Shown: one piece after another, positions 8,477 through 19,542 of the stretch
Numbering within the stretch: the stretch's first letter is position 1
Layout: each line of letters starts with the position of its first letter
Origin: HGW-17 sp938004375
Lineage (GTDB): Bacteria; Myxococcota_A; Polyangia; HGW-17
Direction of reading: 5' to 3'
Assembly (NCBI GenBank): GCA_036802685.1
Contig: DAIRVS010000004.1
Span: 1-64,000, forward strand
Length of the DNA stretch: 64,000 nt
Made by a program: the position numbers and the translations under genes
The notes under the pieces: generated by a model
Told to the model about the DNA's origin: nothing
Database searches by the model: none
Seen by the model: only the letters and a program-made list of their open reading frames with translations

Positions 8477-9556
8477 TCAGTACCGGAACACCGCGCCCAG
8501 GGTCACCCGGGTGGCGGACCCGCGCTCGGCGGCGGCCTCGAGCCCCCAGTGCCGGGAGAAGAAGTACCGCCCGCCCACGCCGAAGAAGCCCAGCACGCCC
8601 TGCAGGCCGCCGGCCCAGTCGTCGTGGCGGTGGCTGTAATAAAATTTGAGCTCTCCCCCGCGACCGGGTTCGCCGTCGGTGACGGGATGACCCAGGTACA
8701 GCCCGTAGGCCACCTCGACGAGCAGGTTCTGGGCGAGGTCGGGTTTCGTGGTCACCCCATCGTAGGCCGTGCGCTCGAGGCCCCAGCCGATGCCCAGCTC
8801 GGCGAAGGCGCCCGAGAGAGACGGGTGGATCCGTCGCAGATCCAGACGACCGAGCGCGAGGGCTTCGGGGGTGAGCACAGTGAAGCCCTCGGGGACGAAG
8901 GCGTGCCGGGAAAGGGCGACCGAGAGCTCGAAAAAGGTGCCGTCCGTGGTCGGCGCACCGCCTGGGCGTGGCCCGAACGGGCGCCAGGCGAGTGCGCCGC
9001 GCAGCCGCGTGTTGCCGTCGGCCGGGGCGTGGAAGAAATCGCCGGCCGCGCGGAATTGGTGGAGGCGGGCGACGACGCCGGGGTTCCAGAAGTGGTCGTA
9101 TCCGAAGTGCGGATCGGAGACGTGCATCCAGCGGGAGGCCAGCTCGATCGCGGGGGCCGAGCGGGCTGGCGACCCGGGGGGCCGCCCCGAGAACAAGGCG
9201 CCGGTGAGGTCCATGAGGGTGGCGAGGGCGAACAGGCCGAAGCCGCCCACGGTGACGGGATAGGCCGCGTGCATCACCTGATCGGCGGCGTTGCTGTAGA
9301 GGATGGGCGCGAACCCCAGGGCGAACAGGGCGAGCCCCGCGCCCTTGTAAAGGAGCATCTTCTTCGCGCCGGCGCGGTCGCCGATCATCCAGTGGCCGCC
9401 CCCGGGGACGAGCATGCCGGGGACGAGGGAGAGCGCGGCGCCGGCGGCCCGGCGTGCGACGGAAGGGACTTCCGGTGCGGCGGAATCGCCGGGGGCGGCG
9501 ACGGGATCGCCGGTGGCCAACAGCGCGCAGAAAAGGGAGATCAGCGTCAGGTTCAC
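8477..9556 (-). CDS. Secreted or outer-membrane beta-rich protein
   Basis: About 359 residues from the GTG at 9556, which has a GAGG ribosome site and is followed by a signal peptide (VNLTLISLFCALLATGDPVA). An upstream TTG/ATG extension would add a charged leader that hides the signal, so I prefer the GTG. Two helical hydrophobic segments (KMLLYKGAGLALFALGFAPI and a Gly/Leu-rich one) lie at about 65-130. The rest alternates polar and aromatic residues and ends in ...VFRY, as outer-membrane barrels often do. The function is not recognised. It precedes the phosphoesterase gene on the same strand. Confidence 0.65.
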   Translation of the reverse strand: MNLTLISLFCALLATGDPVAAPGDSAAPEVPSVARRAAGAALSLVPGMLVPGGGHWMIGDRAGAKKMLLYKGAGLALFALGFAPILYSNAADQVMHAAYPVTVGGFGLFALATLMDLTGALFSGRPPGSPARSAPAIELASRWMHVSDPHFGYDHFWNPGVVARLHQFRAAGDFFHAPADGNTRLRGALAWRPFGPRPGGAPTTDGTFFELSVALSRHAFVPEGFTVLTPEALALGRLDLRRIHPSLSGAFAELGIGWGLERTAYDGVTTKPDLAQNLLVEVAYGLYLGHPVTDGEPGRGGELKFYYSHRHDDWAGGLQGVLGFFGVGGRYFFSRHWGLEAAAERGSATRVTLGAVFRY

Positions 9557-9739
9557 GGGGGTCCTCGCGGGTCGCGCCGCGCGCGACTCACTCGAAGTGA
9601 AGCGAAACCCGGTCATGAAGGCAAGCTGTTTCGTGTCTCCGGTCACGCGCACGCCGGGTTTTTACAGGTGTTCCGTGGCCGACCCCTGGCCTCAGGAAGT
9701 CGCGCGTGATAGACCTTGGAACAGGAGGACCTGGAAGCC

Positions 9740-10255
9740 ATGCGAGCCCACCTCATCCTGATCGCCCTTCTGGCGGCGCTGTCGGCGTCGGGTCCCGGGT
9801 GCGCGCGGGTCACCACGAGCACCGTGCGCCCATCCGCCGCGCCGCTGGCCGCCGGCGCCTTCGTGCTGCTGGTGGTCGACAACCCGTTCCCCTCCCGCGA
9901 CGGTAGCGAACGGGCGGCGGACGATCTGATCCGGGGTGTGGCGCGCCGGCTCTCTCGCGCCGGGGTTCAGGTGCGGGTGTCCCGGACCGTCCCGCCCGAG
10001 TACGCCGGGCAGCCGTGCGTGGTGCTCCAACTCGAGCGCTTTCGCCACGTGCGCCCCAAGGACCGCCTGTGGATGGGCGGCCTCGCCGGCCGCGCCGAGC
10101 TCGCCGTGCGGGTGCGCGTCTACGACCCCGGGGTGGCCGAGCCCGCCGCCGAGGCCCTCGTGGACAGCCGGACGGGCACCCACGGCCTCGCGGGCACCGA
10201 CGACGAGGCCGTCGAGGCGGCAGTCGAGCGGGTCTCCGCGTTCCTGTTGAAATAG
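9740..10255 (+). CDS. Small lipoprotein (DUF4410-like)
   Basis: 171 residues from the ATG at 9740, chosen because AGGAGG lies 11 bases upstream and a lipoprotein signal starts at once (lipobox S-G-P-G-C, Cys21). The mature part (VLLVVDNPFPS..., then GLAGRAELAVRVRVYD and a final helix VERVSAFLLK) resembles DUF4410-type lipoproteins, which have a beta core and a C-terminal helix. It faces convergently into speA. The family assignment is tentative. Confidence 0.65.
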   Translation: MRAHLILIALLAALSASGPGCARVTTSTVRPSAAPLAAGAFVLLVVDNPFPSRDGSERAADDLIRGVARRLSRAGVQVRVSRTVPPEYAGQPCVVLQLERFRHVRPKDRLWMGGLAGRAELAVRVRVYDPGVAEPAAEALVDSRTGTHGLAGTDDEAVEAAVERVSAFLLK

Positions 10256-10503
10256 CGCCCCAGAATTATTGATATATAGCTCAATATTTTCCCGAATTCA
10301 CCGCTTGCATCCGGCTTCGCGCGCGGTACAACAAGTGCAGGGACGGCAGAAACTGTACAAGGTTTTTTGGTAGGTCGCTTTTTGGGTAGGCGCTCGCGTT
10401 TTCAGTAGGCCGATGTGGCGTGTTGTAGCGTTCGAGTCCTGGAGTTGTCGATTTCCGTCGTACAGCGCCGAAAAGATTCTCCTCCTGCCGTCCCCCTTCT
10501 TTT
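10256..10503. other. AT-rich convergent intergenic region without a gene
   Basis: This 248-base gap separates the converging ends of the lipoprotein gene and speA. It is visibly more AT-rich than its flanks (GATATATAGCTCAATATTTT near 10272). It holds T-runs followed by GTAGG and CGC, and a 15-mer TGTACAAGGTTTTTT (10354-10368) that recurs at 24549. No stable GC hairpin with a T-tract is obvious, and I see no coding or known RNA signature. Confidence 0.4.
10363..10410. repeat. Short degenerate tandem repeat (T-run, GTAGG, CGC)
   Basis: Three head-to-tail units of 15-17 bases share the order T-run, GTAGG and CGC: TTTTTTGGTAGGTCGC (10363-10378), TTTTTGGGTAGGCGC (10379-10393), and a weaker third copy ending CAGTAGGC at 10410. 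They lie downstream of speA. On the minus strand they would appear in its 3' untranslated RNA. Confidence 0.4.
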
Positions 10504-12474
<1,971 letters not shown>

Positions 12475-12591
12475 ACAGAATGCCCCCCGTTTCTTCAAGG
12501 GTTTTTCCGATCTTTTTCACGGCGGTTTTTCGCTTTATCGCGCCCCGGAACTGGTGTAGATTGAGGCGCCTTTCGGGGATGAATAGGACGC

Positions 12592-13770
12592 ATGGGCACA
12601 CTCTTCACAATCATGGTCGCCACGCTGGTGTTGAACGCGGATCCGCAACTGGAGCGCCTGCAGGTGAAGCTGCAGCCGCCCCAGACGACCTCGGCGGCCG
12701 AGCTCGCCGCGATCATGGCCATGGCCCCCCAGGCGAAACTGGTGCGCGCCGAGGGGCACGTGAACGTGCAGGCTTTTTTGGACTCGTCCAGCCACTGGAG
12801 CGCCGACGACGGGAACATCTACTTCACCGAGTGGAAGAGCACTCCCCGGGGATCGGGCTGGCGCGTCCGGGCACTGTTGGATAGTAAATATTTATATAAT
12901 ACCCATATATTCCTGCCGGCCGACTCCTCCCAGATCGGGCTCAACCCCGACGGCTCCATGGTGATCCTGCGCGGCAACAAGGCGGTGACCTACTCCCCAC
13001 GCGGCCGGCTGCTGCGCACGGCGGCGCTGCCGTTTTCCCGCAACCTCGAGGGGATCCACGCGGTGGGCAACGGGGAGCTCCTCCTGTGGTCCCGCGGCAC
13101 CATCTATTACCAGAAGGCCGACGGCACCCTCGCCTGGCGGCAGATCCTCGACGCCGGCGCCAAGAACGCGCAGTACTACGGCGTGGCCCCCTACTTCGCG
13201 CTGGAGTTGAACAACGGGGTCATCGAGGCGCGGCGCTGGTCCGACGGCCGTCGCGCCTGGTCCCACCGCCTGTTCGCGCCGGGCAACCAGACCAGCTACT
13301 ACGGCTTCCTCGCCGACGGCAGTTTCCTGATCCTCAAGGGCTACCAGGAGGCCCACGTGATCGCCCCCGACGGGCGCATCCGGGCCGTCCACCGGTTCGC
13401 CCACCGCGTGCAGCAATTGTTCCTGCACCAGTTCCGGATGGGGATGTACTGCTTCGTGGACAACAACCGCCTGGGGTACTTCAACCTCGAGACCGGCCGC
13501 ATGGAGTGGCTCGCCGAGCTGGGGAGCCCGCCGCAGACGCCGGGCCGGATGTACAACGAGTTTCTGACCTTCCAGTTGCAGAACCGGCTGGTCGCCTTCG
13601 AGGCCGGCGGCCGGGTCCTCTGGTCGGTGCGCCTGCCCATCTCGCCCTACGTGCGGGACCCGTCGAACTACCGCAACCCCTACACCATGATCCGCATGCC
13701 GGGCGGCAACCTGGCGGTGGTCTCCCAGGCCGGGGTCTATTTCGTCTATCCACCCGCCCGATCGCATTGA
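12592..13770 (+). CDS. Secreted beta-propeller-like (PQQ/WD-type) protein
   Basis: 392 residues with a short hydrophobic signal (MGTLFTIMVATLVLNA). The body is a series of blade-like units with G-x-L/F strands (NPDGSMVILRG, GNGELLLWSRG, ADGSFLILKG, MPGGNLAVVSQAGVYFVYP), as in PQQ-like or WD-type propellers. It has no catalytic motif. It is the first of three tightly spaced secreted-protein genes (19 bases before the S55 peptidase gene), so I infer a shared extracytoplasmic process. Around 12880-12910 the codons become AT-rich (LDSKYLYNTHIF). Confidence 0.7.
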   Translation: MGTLFTIMVATLVLNADPQLERLQVKLQPPQTTSAAELAAIMAMAPQAKLVRAEGHVNVQAFLDSSSHWSADDGNIYFTEWKSTPRGSGWRVRALLDSKYLYNTHIFLPADSSQIGLNPDGSMVILRGNKAVTYSPRGRLLRTAALPFSRNLEGIHAVGNGELLLWSRGTIYYQKADGTLAWRQILDAGAKNAQYYGVAPYFALELNNGVIEARRWSDGRRAWSHRLFAPGNQTSYYGFLADGSFLILKGYQEAHVIAPDGRIRAVHRFAHRVQQLFLHQFRMGMYCFVDNNRLGYFNLETGRMEWLAELGSPPQTPGRMYNEFLTFQLQNRLVAFEAGGRVLWSVRLPISPYVRDPSNYRNPYTMIRMPGGNLAVVSQAGVYFVYPPARSH

Positions 13771-13789
13771 TCTCACAGGAGCAGTATCC

Positions 13790-15562
13790 ATGGCCCTCTG
13801 GTTTTTTCTGTCCCTGCTGCTGACGCAGCCCGCCCCGACGGGCATCCTGAAAACCTCCGAGCTCAAGCCCGGCATGAAGGGCTACGGCCTGACCGTCTTC
13901 TCCGGGGAGACCCCGGTCAAGTTCGACGTCGAGGTCATCTCGGTGATGCGCCGCGCCATGCTGGATCAGGACCTGATCCTCGTGCGCTGCTCGCACCCCA
14001 TCCTCGAGCACGCGGGGGTCATCGCCGGCATGAGCGGCAGCCCGATCTACATCAACGGCAAGTTCGCCGGGGGTCTGGGCTACGGCTACCAGTTCGCGAA
14101 GGATCCCATCGCCATGCTCACGCCGGCCGAGGACATCGTGAACACCACCCGGCGTCCGGTGCAGAACCTCGACCCGTGGGGCCGGCCGCCGACCCAGTCC
14201 GCCGACGCCTGGACCCAGCGGGTGCGCAACTCCCTGGTGGCCGTCAACAACCCGCTGGCCCGCTCCCAGGGCGAGAGCCTGATCCGGCCGCTGGGCGTCG
14301 CCCTGTCGGTCTCGGGCGTGCCCGCCGGCCAGTTCGGCGACCTGTTCCCGCTGCTCTCCCAGCTCGGCCCGGCCGCCCCCTCGGGCGCCGGCGGCCCCGA
14401 CGGCGTCGCCCGCAAGTTCCAGCCCGGCGGCCCGGTGGCCATCTGGCTCGTCTCCGGCGACATCAACGTGGCCGCCATCGGTACGGTGACCTACCTCGAG
14501 GGCGACCGCGTGGCGGTGTTCTCCCACCCGTTCCTGAGCATGGGCGAGATGCGCCTGCCCGCCGGCCACGCGACGATCCACACGGTCATCGCGCGGGCCT
14601 CGAACTCCATGAAACTGGGCACGTTCACCACCCCCAAGGGCGCGCTGATCAAGGACGAGCAGGCCACGGTCGTGCTCGATCAGGCCGCGGAGCCGGGCTT
14701 TCTGCCGGTCACCGTGAGCGTGGTCGCCCCGGGCGAGAAGGCCAAGACCTACAACTTCCAGGTGGCCCGCCACCGCCTGCTCTCGGCCAACCTGTCCGCC
14801 AGCCTCGTGCGCGTGGCCATGAACCGCCTGGCCCAGAACGCGTCGGATCTCACCTACACGGTGGACCACGAGTTCCAGATGGACGGGATGGCGCCGATCC
14901 GCTTCACGGACTCCTTCTCCTCCACCCAGGGGCTGGCCCTGAGCTTCCCGAACTCCTGGGGCGGCTGGGGCAACACCTCCCGGGGCGAGGTCGCCCTGCA
15001 GTTGCTTTTGAACAACCCGTTCACCCGCCTGGCGATCTCCCGGGTGAAGGTGAACGTGCACGTCACCACCGGGCTCAACCAGTTCCAGATCAAGAAGGTC
15101 GAGGTGGCCTCCCCCATGGTGCGCCCGGACCGCGAGTTCGCCGTCCTCGTCACCCTCAAGCCCCTCATGGGCCCCGAGGTCACCCGCCAGGTGACCATGA
15201 AACTGCCGAAGGAGTTCGCCGACTCCCGCGTGTTCCTCGAGGTGACCGCCGGCCGGGACACCCCGGTGGACGCCGCCGAGCCCAAGGATCTGCCGGGCCT
15301 GCTCGACTACATCCAGAAGTCCATGGACGCCCACACCCTCGTGCTCTCGGTGCGGACCCCCGCCCCGAAGGTGGACCTCGAGGGCGTCTTCGTGTCCGAC
15401 GTCCCGCTCTCGGTGCTCGATTCCCTGGTGCGCCGGGGCGTCAGCACGATCCCCCGGGTGGACCAGACCCTCCATCGTCAGATGATCCGCTTCCCCGAGC
15501 TGCTCTCCGGGGGCGCCAAGTGCAACCTGATCGTGAAATCCACGGAAGAAGAGGCGAAATGA
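13790..15562 (+). CDS. SpoIVB-type S55 peptidase domain protein
   Basis: 590 residues with a short signal peptide. Residues about 18-250 match the S55 (SpoIVB) peptidase domain: LKPGMKGYGLTVF, FDVEVISVM, and the serine nucleophile loop G-M-S-G-S-P-I at 80-86 followed by G-K-F-A-G-G-L-G-Y-G. In Bacillus this family cleaves a regulator to start intramembrane proteolysis; here the target is unknown. The long C-terminal part is beta-rich and not recognised. Its TGA overlaps the ATG of the next propeller gene (ATGA), so translation is coupled. Its place between two secreted propeller proteins suggests the three act together. Confidence 0.85.
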   Translation: MALWFFLSLLLTQPAPTGILKTSELKPGMKGYGLTVFSGETPVKFDVEVISVMRRAMLDQDLILVRCSHPILEHAGVIAGMSGSPIYINGKFAGGLGYGYQFAKDPIAMLTPAEDIVNTTRRPVQNLDPWGRPPTQSADAWTQRVRNSLVAVNNPLARSQGESLIRPLGVALSVSGVPAGQFGDLFPLLSQLGPAAPSGAGGPDGVARKFQPGGPVAIWLVSGDINVAAIGTVTYLEGDRVAVFSHPFLSMGEMRLPAGHATIHTVIARASNSMKLGTFTTPKGALIKDEQATVVLDQAAEPGFLPVTVSVVAPGEKAKTYNFQVARHRLLSANLSASLVRVAMNRLAQNASDLTYTVDHEFQMDGMAPIRFTDSFSSTQGLALSFPNSWGGWGNTSRGEVALQLLLNNPFTRLAISRVKVNVHVTTGLNQFQIKKVEVASPMVRPDREFAVLVTLKPLMGPEVTRQVTMKLPKEFADSRVFLEVTAGRDTPVDAAEPKDLPGLLDYIQKSMDAHTLVLSVRTPAPKVDLEGVFVSDVPLSVLDSLVRRGVSTIPRVDQTLHRQMIRFPELLSGGAKCNLIVKSTEEEAK

Positions 15563-17667
15563 TGAAGAACACCCTGCTGCTCGTGCTGCTCATGACGCTC
15601 GCGACCCCGGCCGCGGCGGCCCCCACCAAGTTCTGGGAACTGGAGAACCACAACAGTTTCTTCAACGGCAAGTCCGAGGGAGCCCTGCTGCTCTCCGGCG
15701 GCGGGCTCATGCCCGGCCTGCGCGCGACGAAGCTCGAGACCAAGGAGAAGCTCCCGGGCCTGTTCTCCACGGTCGCCCGGTTCGCCGGCGGGAAGGTCCT
15801 GGTGGGCGGGGCCGACGCGGCCACCCTCTGGACGGTGGAGGCCGGACGCCTCAAGCTCCTGACCACCTTCGAGGGCGACGTGATGGTCACCCGCATCGTC
15901 GAGCTCCCCGGCGGGGACGCGCTGGTGGCCACGCTGCCCCGGGGCAACATCTACCGCGTGAAGCCCGACGGCAAGCAGGAGCTCTTCGTCAAGCTGCCGG
16001 TGGAGCACGTGTGGAGCCTGGTGGTCAACGGCAACACCGTGTACGCCGGCTGCGGCCCCAAGGCCTCGGTCTACAAGATCGACCTGACGTCGCGCAAGGC
16101 GACCGCTTGGTGGAGCGTCGAAGAGAAGCACGTGATGGCGATGCAGTTCGTGCCGAAGAAGGGCCTGATCGTGGGCACCACCCCCGAGGCCCGCGTGTAC
16201 CTGCTGCCCGAAGCCACCGGCGCCCCGGCCGCCACGCTGCTGTACGACTTCCCCGGCAACGAGCTGCGCGACCTGGTCGTCCTGGGGGACGCCGTGTACG
16301 CGGCCGTCAACCAACTGCAGTACCGCAGCACCGGCCCGTCGCCGACGCAGCCGCTGAAGACCGACCTGGGCGCCGGCGGCGGTCCCAAGGCCCCGATCAC
16401 GGCCATGGAGCGCAAGGACCTGCCCACGCAGCAGGTGGTCTCCGGCACCGGCTCTTTGTACATGCTCGGCGGCCGCGGGGAGATGGAGAAGGTCCTCGAT
16501 CTCGCCAAGGGTTACTTCACCCAGCTCCAGCTCGAGGGTGACCGCGTCTACGCGGCCGACGGCCACTCGGGCCGAATCTACCGCGTCGAGACGAAGTCCT
16601 TCTCGGCGGCCATCGTCCTCGAGGTCGAGGAGCGCCAGGTCCTGGGCTTTTGGCTCAACGGCGAGAAGGAGGGCTTCGTGGTGGCCGGCGACGGCGCCGC
16701 CGCCTACGCCCTGTCCCGCGACCGCGGCAAGGCGGTCACCTACACCAGCGCGGCCCTTGACGCCGGCGTGCCCGCCTCCTTCGGCGCGCTGCACCTGTAC
16801 GCCTCGGATTCGGCGGTGAAGGTCGAGACGCGCACGGGCACCACCGAGGAGCCCGACGACAAGCTCTGGAGCCCGTGGAAGCCCGTGTCCGGCGGCGTTC
16901 GCGCCCCCGACGGCGGCTTCGTCCACACCATCGGCTCCGCGCCGGCCCGCTTCTTCCAGTTGCGCGTGACCTGGAACCCCGGCTCCGCCACGAAGATCGA
17001 GAAGATCCGCGTGTTCTACGCGCCCCTCAACCTGGCCCCCAAGCTGGCCGAGATCCGCGTGGGCGCCTCCCGCGGCGGCCCGGGCCCCTACGGTGATCCG
17101 GTCATCCCCGAGGTCGTCCCCGTCCGCTCAGGCGACGTCTCCATCTCCTGGCAGGTCGTGAACAACGACGGCGACGTGCTGGAGTATCGCCTGTGGGTGC
17201 GCAAGGTGGGCGAGAAGACCTGGCGCCCGCTCACGCCCAAGGCCCCCGTGACCGGCACGTCCTTCACCTGGAAGGCCGCCGCCTTCGCCGACGGGCTGTA
17301 CGAGGTCCGCGTGCTCGCCAGCGACGCCCCCGTGAACTCCCCGGGCACCGAGCTCACCTCGGAGCTGGTCTCCAAGCCGTTCCTGGTGGACAACACCGCG
17401 CCGAAGATCAGCGCCCTGGTCATCAAGTCCCCGGCCGTGTCGTTCACCGCCGCGGACGTGGCCTCCCGCCTGATCGGCGTGCAGGTGCGGATCGACGACG
17501 AGCCCTGGAAGCCCGTGCTGCCGGTGGACCGCATCCTCGACTCCCTCTCGGAGAAGTTCCAGTTCACCCTGCCGGCCACCCTCGAGAAGGGCGTCCACCT
17601 GCTGCAGATCCGCGTCGCGGACGAGGCGGGCAACGTCCACGTCATGAGTCAGGAATTTACTTTTTAA
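15559..17667 (+). CDS. Secreted beta-propeller plus Fn3-like protein
   Basis: 702 residues from the ATG at 15559, which overlaps the stop of the S55 gene. A signal peptide (MMKNTLLLVLLMTLATPAAA) is followed by propeller blades to about 400 (GKVLVGGADAATLWTVEAG, LPGGDALVATLPRGNIYRV, GNTVYAGCGPKASVYKIDL). A beta-sandwich region comes next (about 405-500), then a Fn3/Ig-like module (ISWQVVNNDGDVLEYRLWVR to FLVDNTAP) and a final beta domain. It has no enzyme motif. Co-expression with the peptidase suggests a scaffold, receptor or substrate role, which is inference. The stop lies inside an all-AT palindrome that abuts uvrC. Confidence 0.8.
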   Translation: MMKNTLLLVLLMTLATPAAAAPTKFWELENHNSFFNGKSEGALLLSGGGLMPGLRATKLETKEKLPGLFSTVARFAGGKVLVGGADAATLWTVEAGRLKLLTTFEGDVMVTRIVELPGGDALVATLPRGNIYRVKPDGKQELFVKLPVEHVWSLVVNGNTVYAGCGPKASVYKIDLTSRKATAWWSVEEKHVMAMQFVPKKGLIVGTTPEARVYLLPEATGAPAATLLYDFPGNELRDLVVLGDAVYAAVNQLQYRSTGPSPTQPLKTDLGAGGGPKAPITAMERKDLPTQQVVSGTGSLYMLGGRGEMEKVLDLAKGYFTQLQLEGDRVYAADGHSGRIYRVETKSFSAAIVLEVEERQVLGFWLNGEKEGFVVAGDGAAAYALSRDRGKAVTYTSAALDAGVPASFGALHLYASDSAVKVETRTGTTEEPDDKLWSPWKPVSGGVRAPDGGFVHTIGSAPARFFQLRVTWNPGSATKIEKIRVFYAPLNLAPKLAEIRVGASRGGPGPYGDPVIPEVVPVRSGDVSISWQVVNNDGDVLEYRLWVRKVGEKTWRPLTPKAPVTGTSFTWKAAAFADGLYEVRVLASDAPVNSPGTELTSELVSKPFLVDNTAPKISALVIKSPAVSFTAADVASRLIGVQVRIDDEPWKPVLPVDRILDSLSEKFQFTLPATLEKGVHLLQIRVADEAGNVHVMSQEFTF

Positions 17668-17678
17668 TTAATTAAAAA
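17661..17678. promoter_or_regulatory. 18-base all-A/T perfect palindrome at the uvrC start
   Basis: TTTTTAATTAATTAAAAA is a perfect palindrome made only of A and T in a GC-rich region. It contains the TAA stop of the upstream gene (17665-17667) and ends one base before the uvrC ATG, in the place where a Shine-Dalgarno sequence is expected. It may serve as a protein-binding site, a promoter element or an unstructured ribosome standby site; none of these is shown. Confidence 0.5.
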
Positions 17679-17679
17679 C

Positions 17680-19536
17680 ATGGACCTGCGCGACCCCGCC
17701 GCCCGGGAGACTCTCCTCGCCAGCCTGCCCCACGCCCCCGGCGTGTACGTCATGCGCAACGCCGCCGCCCAGGTGCTCTACGTGGGCAAGGCCAACGACC
17801 TCTTCTCGCGGGTCCACTCGTATTTCCGGGCCTCCGGGGATACCCGGCACTTCGTGTCGCGCCTGCCCGACGAGCTCGCCGACCTGGAGGTGTGGGTCAC
17901 CCAGAGCGAGCGCGAGGCGCTCCTGCTCGAGAACAACCTCATCAAGGAGTTGAAGCCGCGCTACAACGTGCGCCTGCGCGACGACAAGAGCTACCTGATG
18001 ATCCGCGTGCACCTTCTGCACCCGTGGCCGCGCTTCGAGACGGCCCGCGGTCTTCCGCAGGAGGACGGGGCGCGGTGGTTCGGGCCCTACCACGCAGCCT
18101 CGGCCGTGCACTTTTTCCTGTCGTTCATCGGCCGGTACTTCCGGTTCCGCACGTGCTCGGACGCGGCGTTCGCCTCCCGGAAGAAGCCCTGCCTGCAGTA
18201 CCACATGGGGCGCTGCGAGGCCCCCTGCTGCCGCGAGGTCGACGCGGCGGCCTACCGGCGCCGGGTGGAGAAGGCGCTCCTGTACCTCGAGGGGAGCTTC
18301 GAGCGCCTGATCCGCGACGTCCGCCGGGAGATGAAGCAGGCGGCCGCGGACCTGGAGTTCGAGAAGGCCGCCGGGCTGCGGGACCTGCTGTTCGCGCTCG
18401 AGAAGTGCGCCCAGCCCCAGCGCGTGGTGACCGCGGACCTGACGCCCGTGGACGCGGTGGGCTTCGTGCGGGAGGGGGGCCGGCTGTCCCTGGTGGTGCT
18501 CGAGGTCCGCGCCGGCCAGCTCGGGGTGCACCGCCAATTGGTCGTGGACGCGCCCGGGGAGCTGGACGCCGGCGAGATCCTCTCTTCCTTCCTGTTCCAG
18601 CACTATGCCTCCCGGACCGAGCTCCCGGACCGCGTGCTGGTGCCGTTTGCCCCGGACGCGGCGGCGGCGCTGGGGGCCCAGCTCTCGGAGACGGCCGGCC
18701 GGCCGGTGGTCCTCGTGGACGGTTCGGCCAATCAGGCGGGGAAGGACTCCGCCGAAGGGAAGTTGCTGCACCTGGCCGAGGTCAACGCCCGTCACCGCCT
18801 GACGCTCCAGGCCGAGCTCGAGGTGGACGCCGACCTGGGCCGCCTGGCCGTCCGTCTGCACCTGCCGGGGGTCCCGCGGCGCATGGAGTGCTACGACGTC
18901 TCCCACACCCAGGGGCGGGACACGGCGGCCTCGATGGTGGTCTTCGTCGACGGGCGCCCTGCGCCCAGGGCCTATCGCCAGTTCCACGTGCGCGACGTCG
19001 CCCCCGGGGACGACTACGGCGCCCTGCGCGAGGTCCTGGCCCGCCGGGTGGCGCGCGCGGGGGAGGAGGGCTGGGAGCTGCCGGACCTGATGGTCATCGA
19101 CGGCGGCCGCGGCCAGTTGCGCGCGGTGACCGGGATCCTGGAGCAGGCCGCCGCCGCCGCCGGGCTGTCCCTCGAGCGGCTGCGCGTGGTGTCCCTGGCC
19201 AAGCAGCACGACGTCGACGGTCCCCCCGAGCGGGTGTTCCTGGCCGGCCAGAAGGATCCCCTCCCGATCACCCCCGCCGCCCGGGAGCTGCGCCTGCTGA
19301 TCCGCCTGCGGGACGAGGCCCACCGCTTCGCCAACCGGGCCCGCGTGAAGCGCCAGGAGAAGGTCTTCTCGTCGAAGCTCTCCGAGGTGCCCGGCCTGGG
19401 CCCGAAGCGCGTCACCGCCCTTTTGCGCGCCTTCGGCAGCGTGGAGCGCGTGCGGACCGCCGACCCGGCCGAGTTGGCGAAGGCCGGCCGCTTCAGCCTC
19501 GGGCTCGCGCAGAAGATCCTGGAGTTTCTGAATTGA
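17680..19536 (+). CDS. uvrC: Excinuclease ABC subunit C
   Basis: 618 residues, normal for UvrC, which makes both incisions around DNA lesions together with UvrA and UvrB. Domains in order: an N-terminal GIY-YIG nuclease (P-G-V-Y-V-M...V-L-Y-V-G-K-A), a Cys-rich stretch (CLQYHMGRCEAPCCR), a UVR helix pair (EMKQAAADLEFEKAAGLRDL), the RNase-H-like nuclease (Y-D-V-S-H-T-Q-G-R-D-T, then MVIDGGRGQL), and a C-terminal helix-hairpin-helix (VPGLGPKRVTALLRAFGS). No purine-rich ribosome site precedes the ATG; instead there is an all-AT palindrome. The neighbouring tRNA is on the opposite strand. Confidence 0.97.
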   Translation: MDLRDPAARETLLASLPHAPGVYVMRNAAAQVLYVGKANDLFSRVHSYFRASGDTRHFVSRLPDELADLEVWVTQSEREALLLENNLIKELKPRYNVRLRDDKSYLMIRVHLLHPWPRFETARGLPQEDGARWFGPYHAASAVHFFLSFIGRYFRFRTCSDAAFASRKKPCLQYHMGRCEAPCCREVDAAAYRRRVEKALLYLEGSFERLIRDVRREMKQAAADLEFEKAAGLRDLLFALEKCAQPQRVVTADLTPVDAVGFVREGGRLSLVVLEVRAGQLGVHRQLVVDAPGELDAGEILSSFLFQHYASRTELPDRVLVPFAPDAAAALGAQLSETAGRPVVLVDGSANQAGKDSAEGKLLHLAEVNARHRLTLQAELEVDADLGRLAVRLHLPGVPRRMECYDVSHTQGRDTAASMVVFVDGRPAPRAYRQFHVRDVAPGDDYGALREVLARRVARAGEEGWELPDLMVIDGGRGQLRAVTGILEQAAAAAGLSLERLRVVSLAKQHDVDGPPERVFLAGQKDPLPITPAARELRLLIRLRDEAHRFANRARVKRQEKVFSSKLSEVPGLGPKRVTALLRAFGSVERVRTADPAELAKAGRFSLGLAQKILEFLN

Positions 19537-19542
19537 GTGTAG

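Noticed and set aside
10256..10503. Small RNA gene in the speA-lipoprotein gap
   Set aside because: No promoter/terminator pair or recognisable structure could be supported.
14176..15558. Extension of the propeller/Fn3 protein upstream through the S55 gene
   Set aside because: The extension is an out-of-frame shadow of the S55 peptidase; the ATG at 15559 with a signal peptide is the real start.
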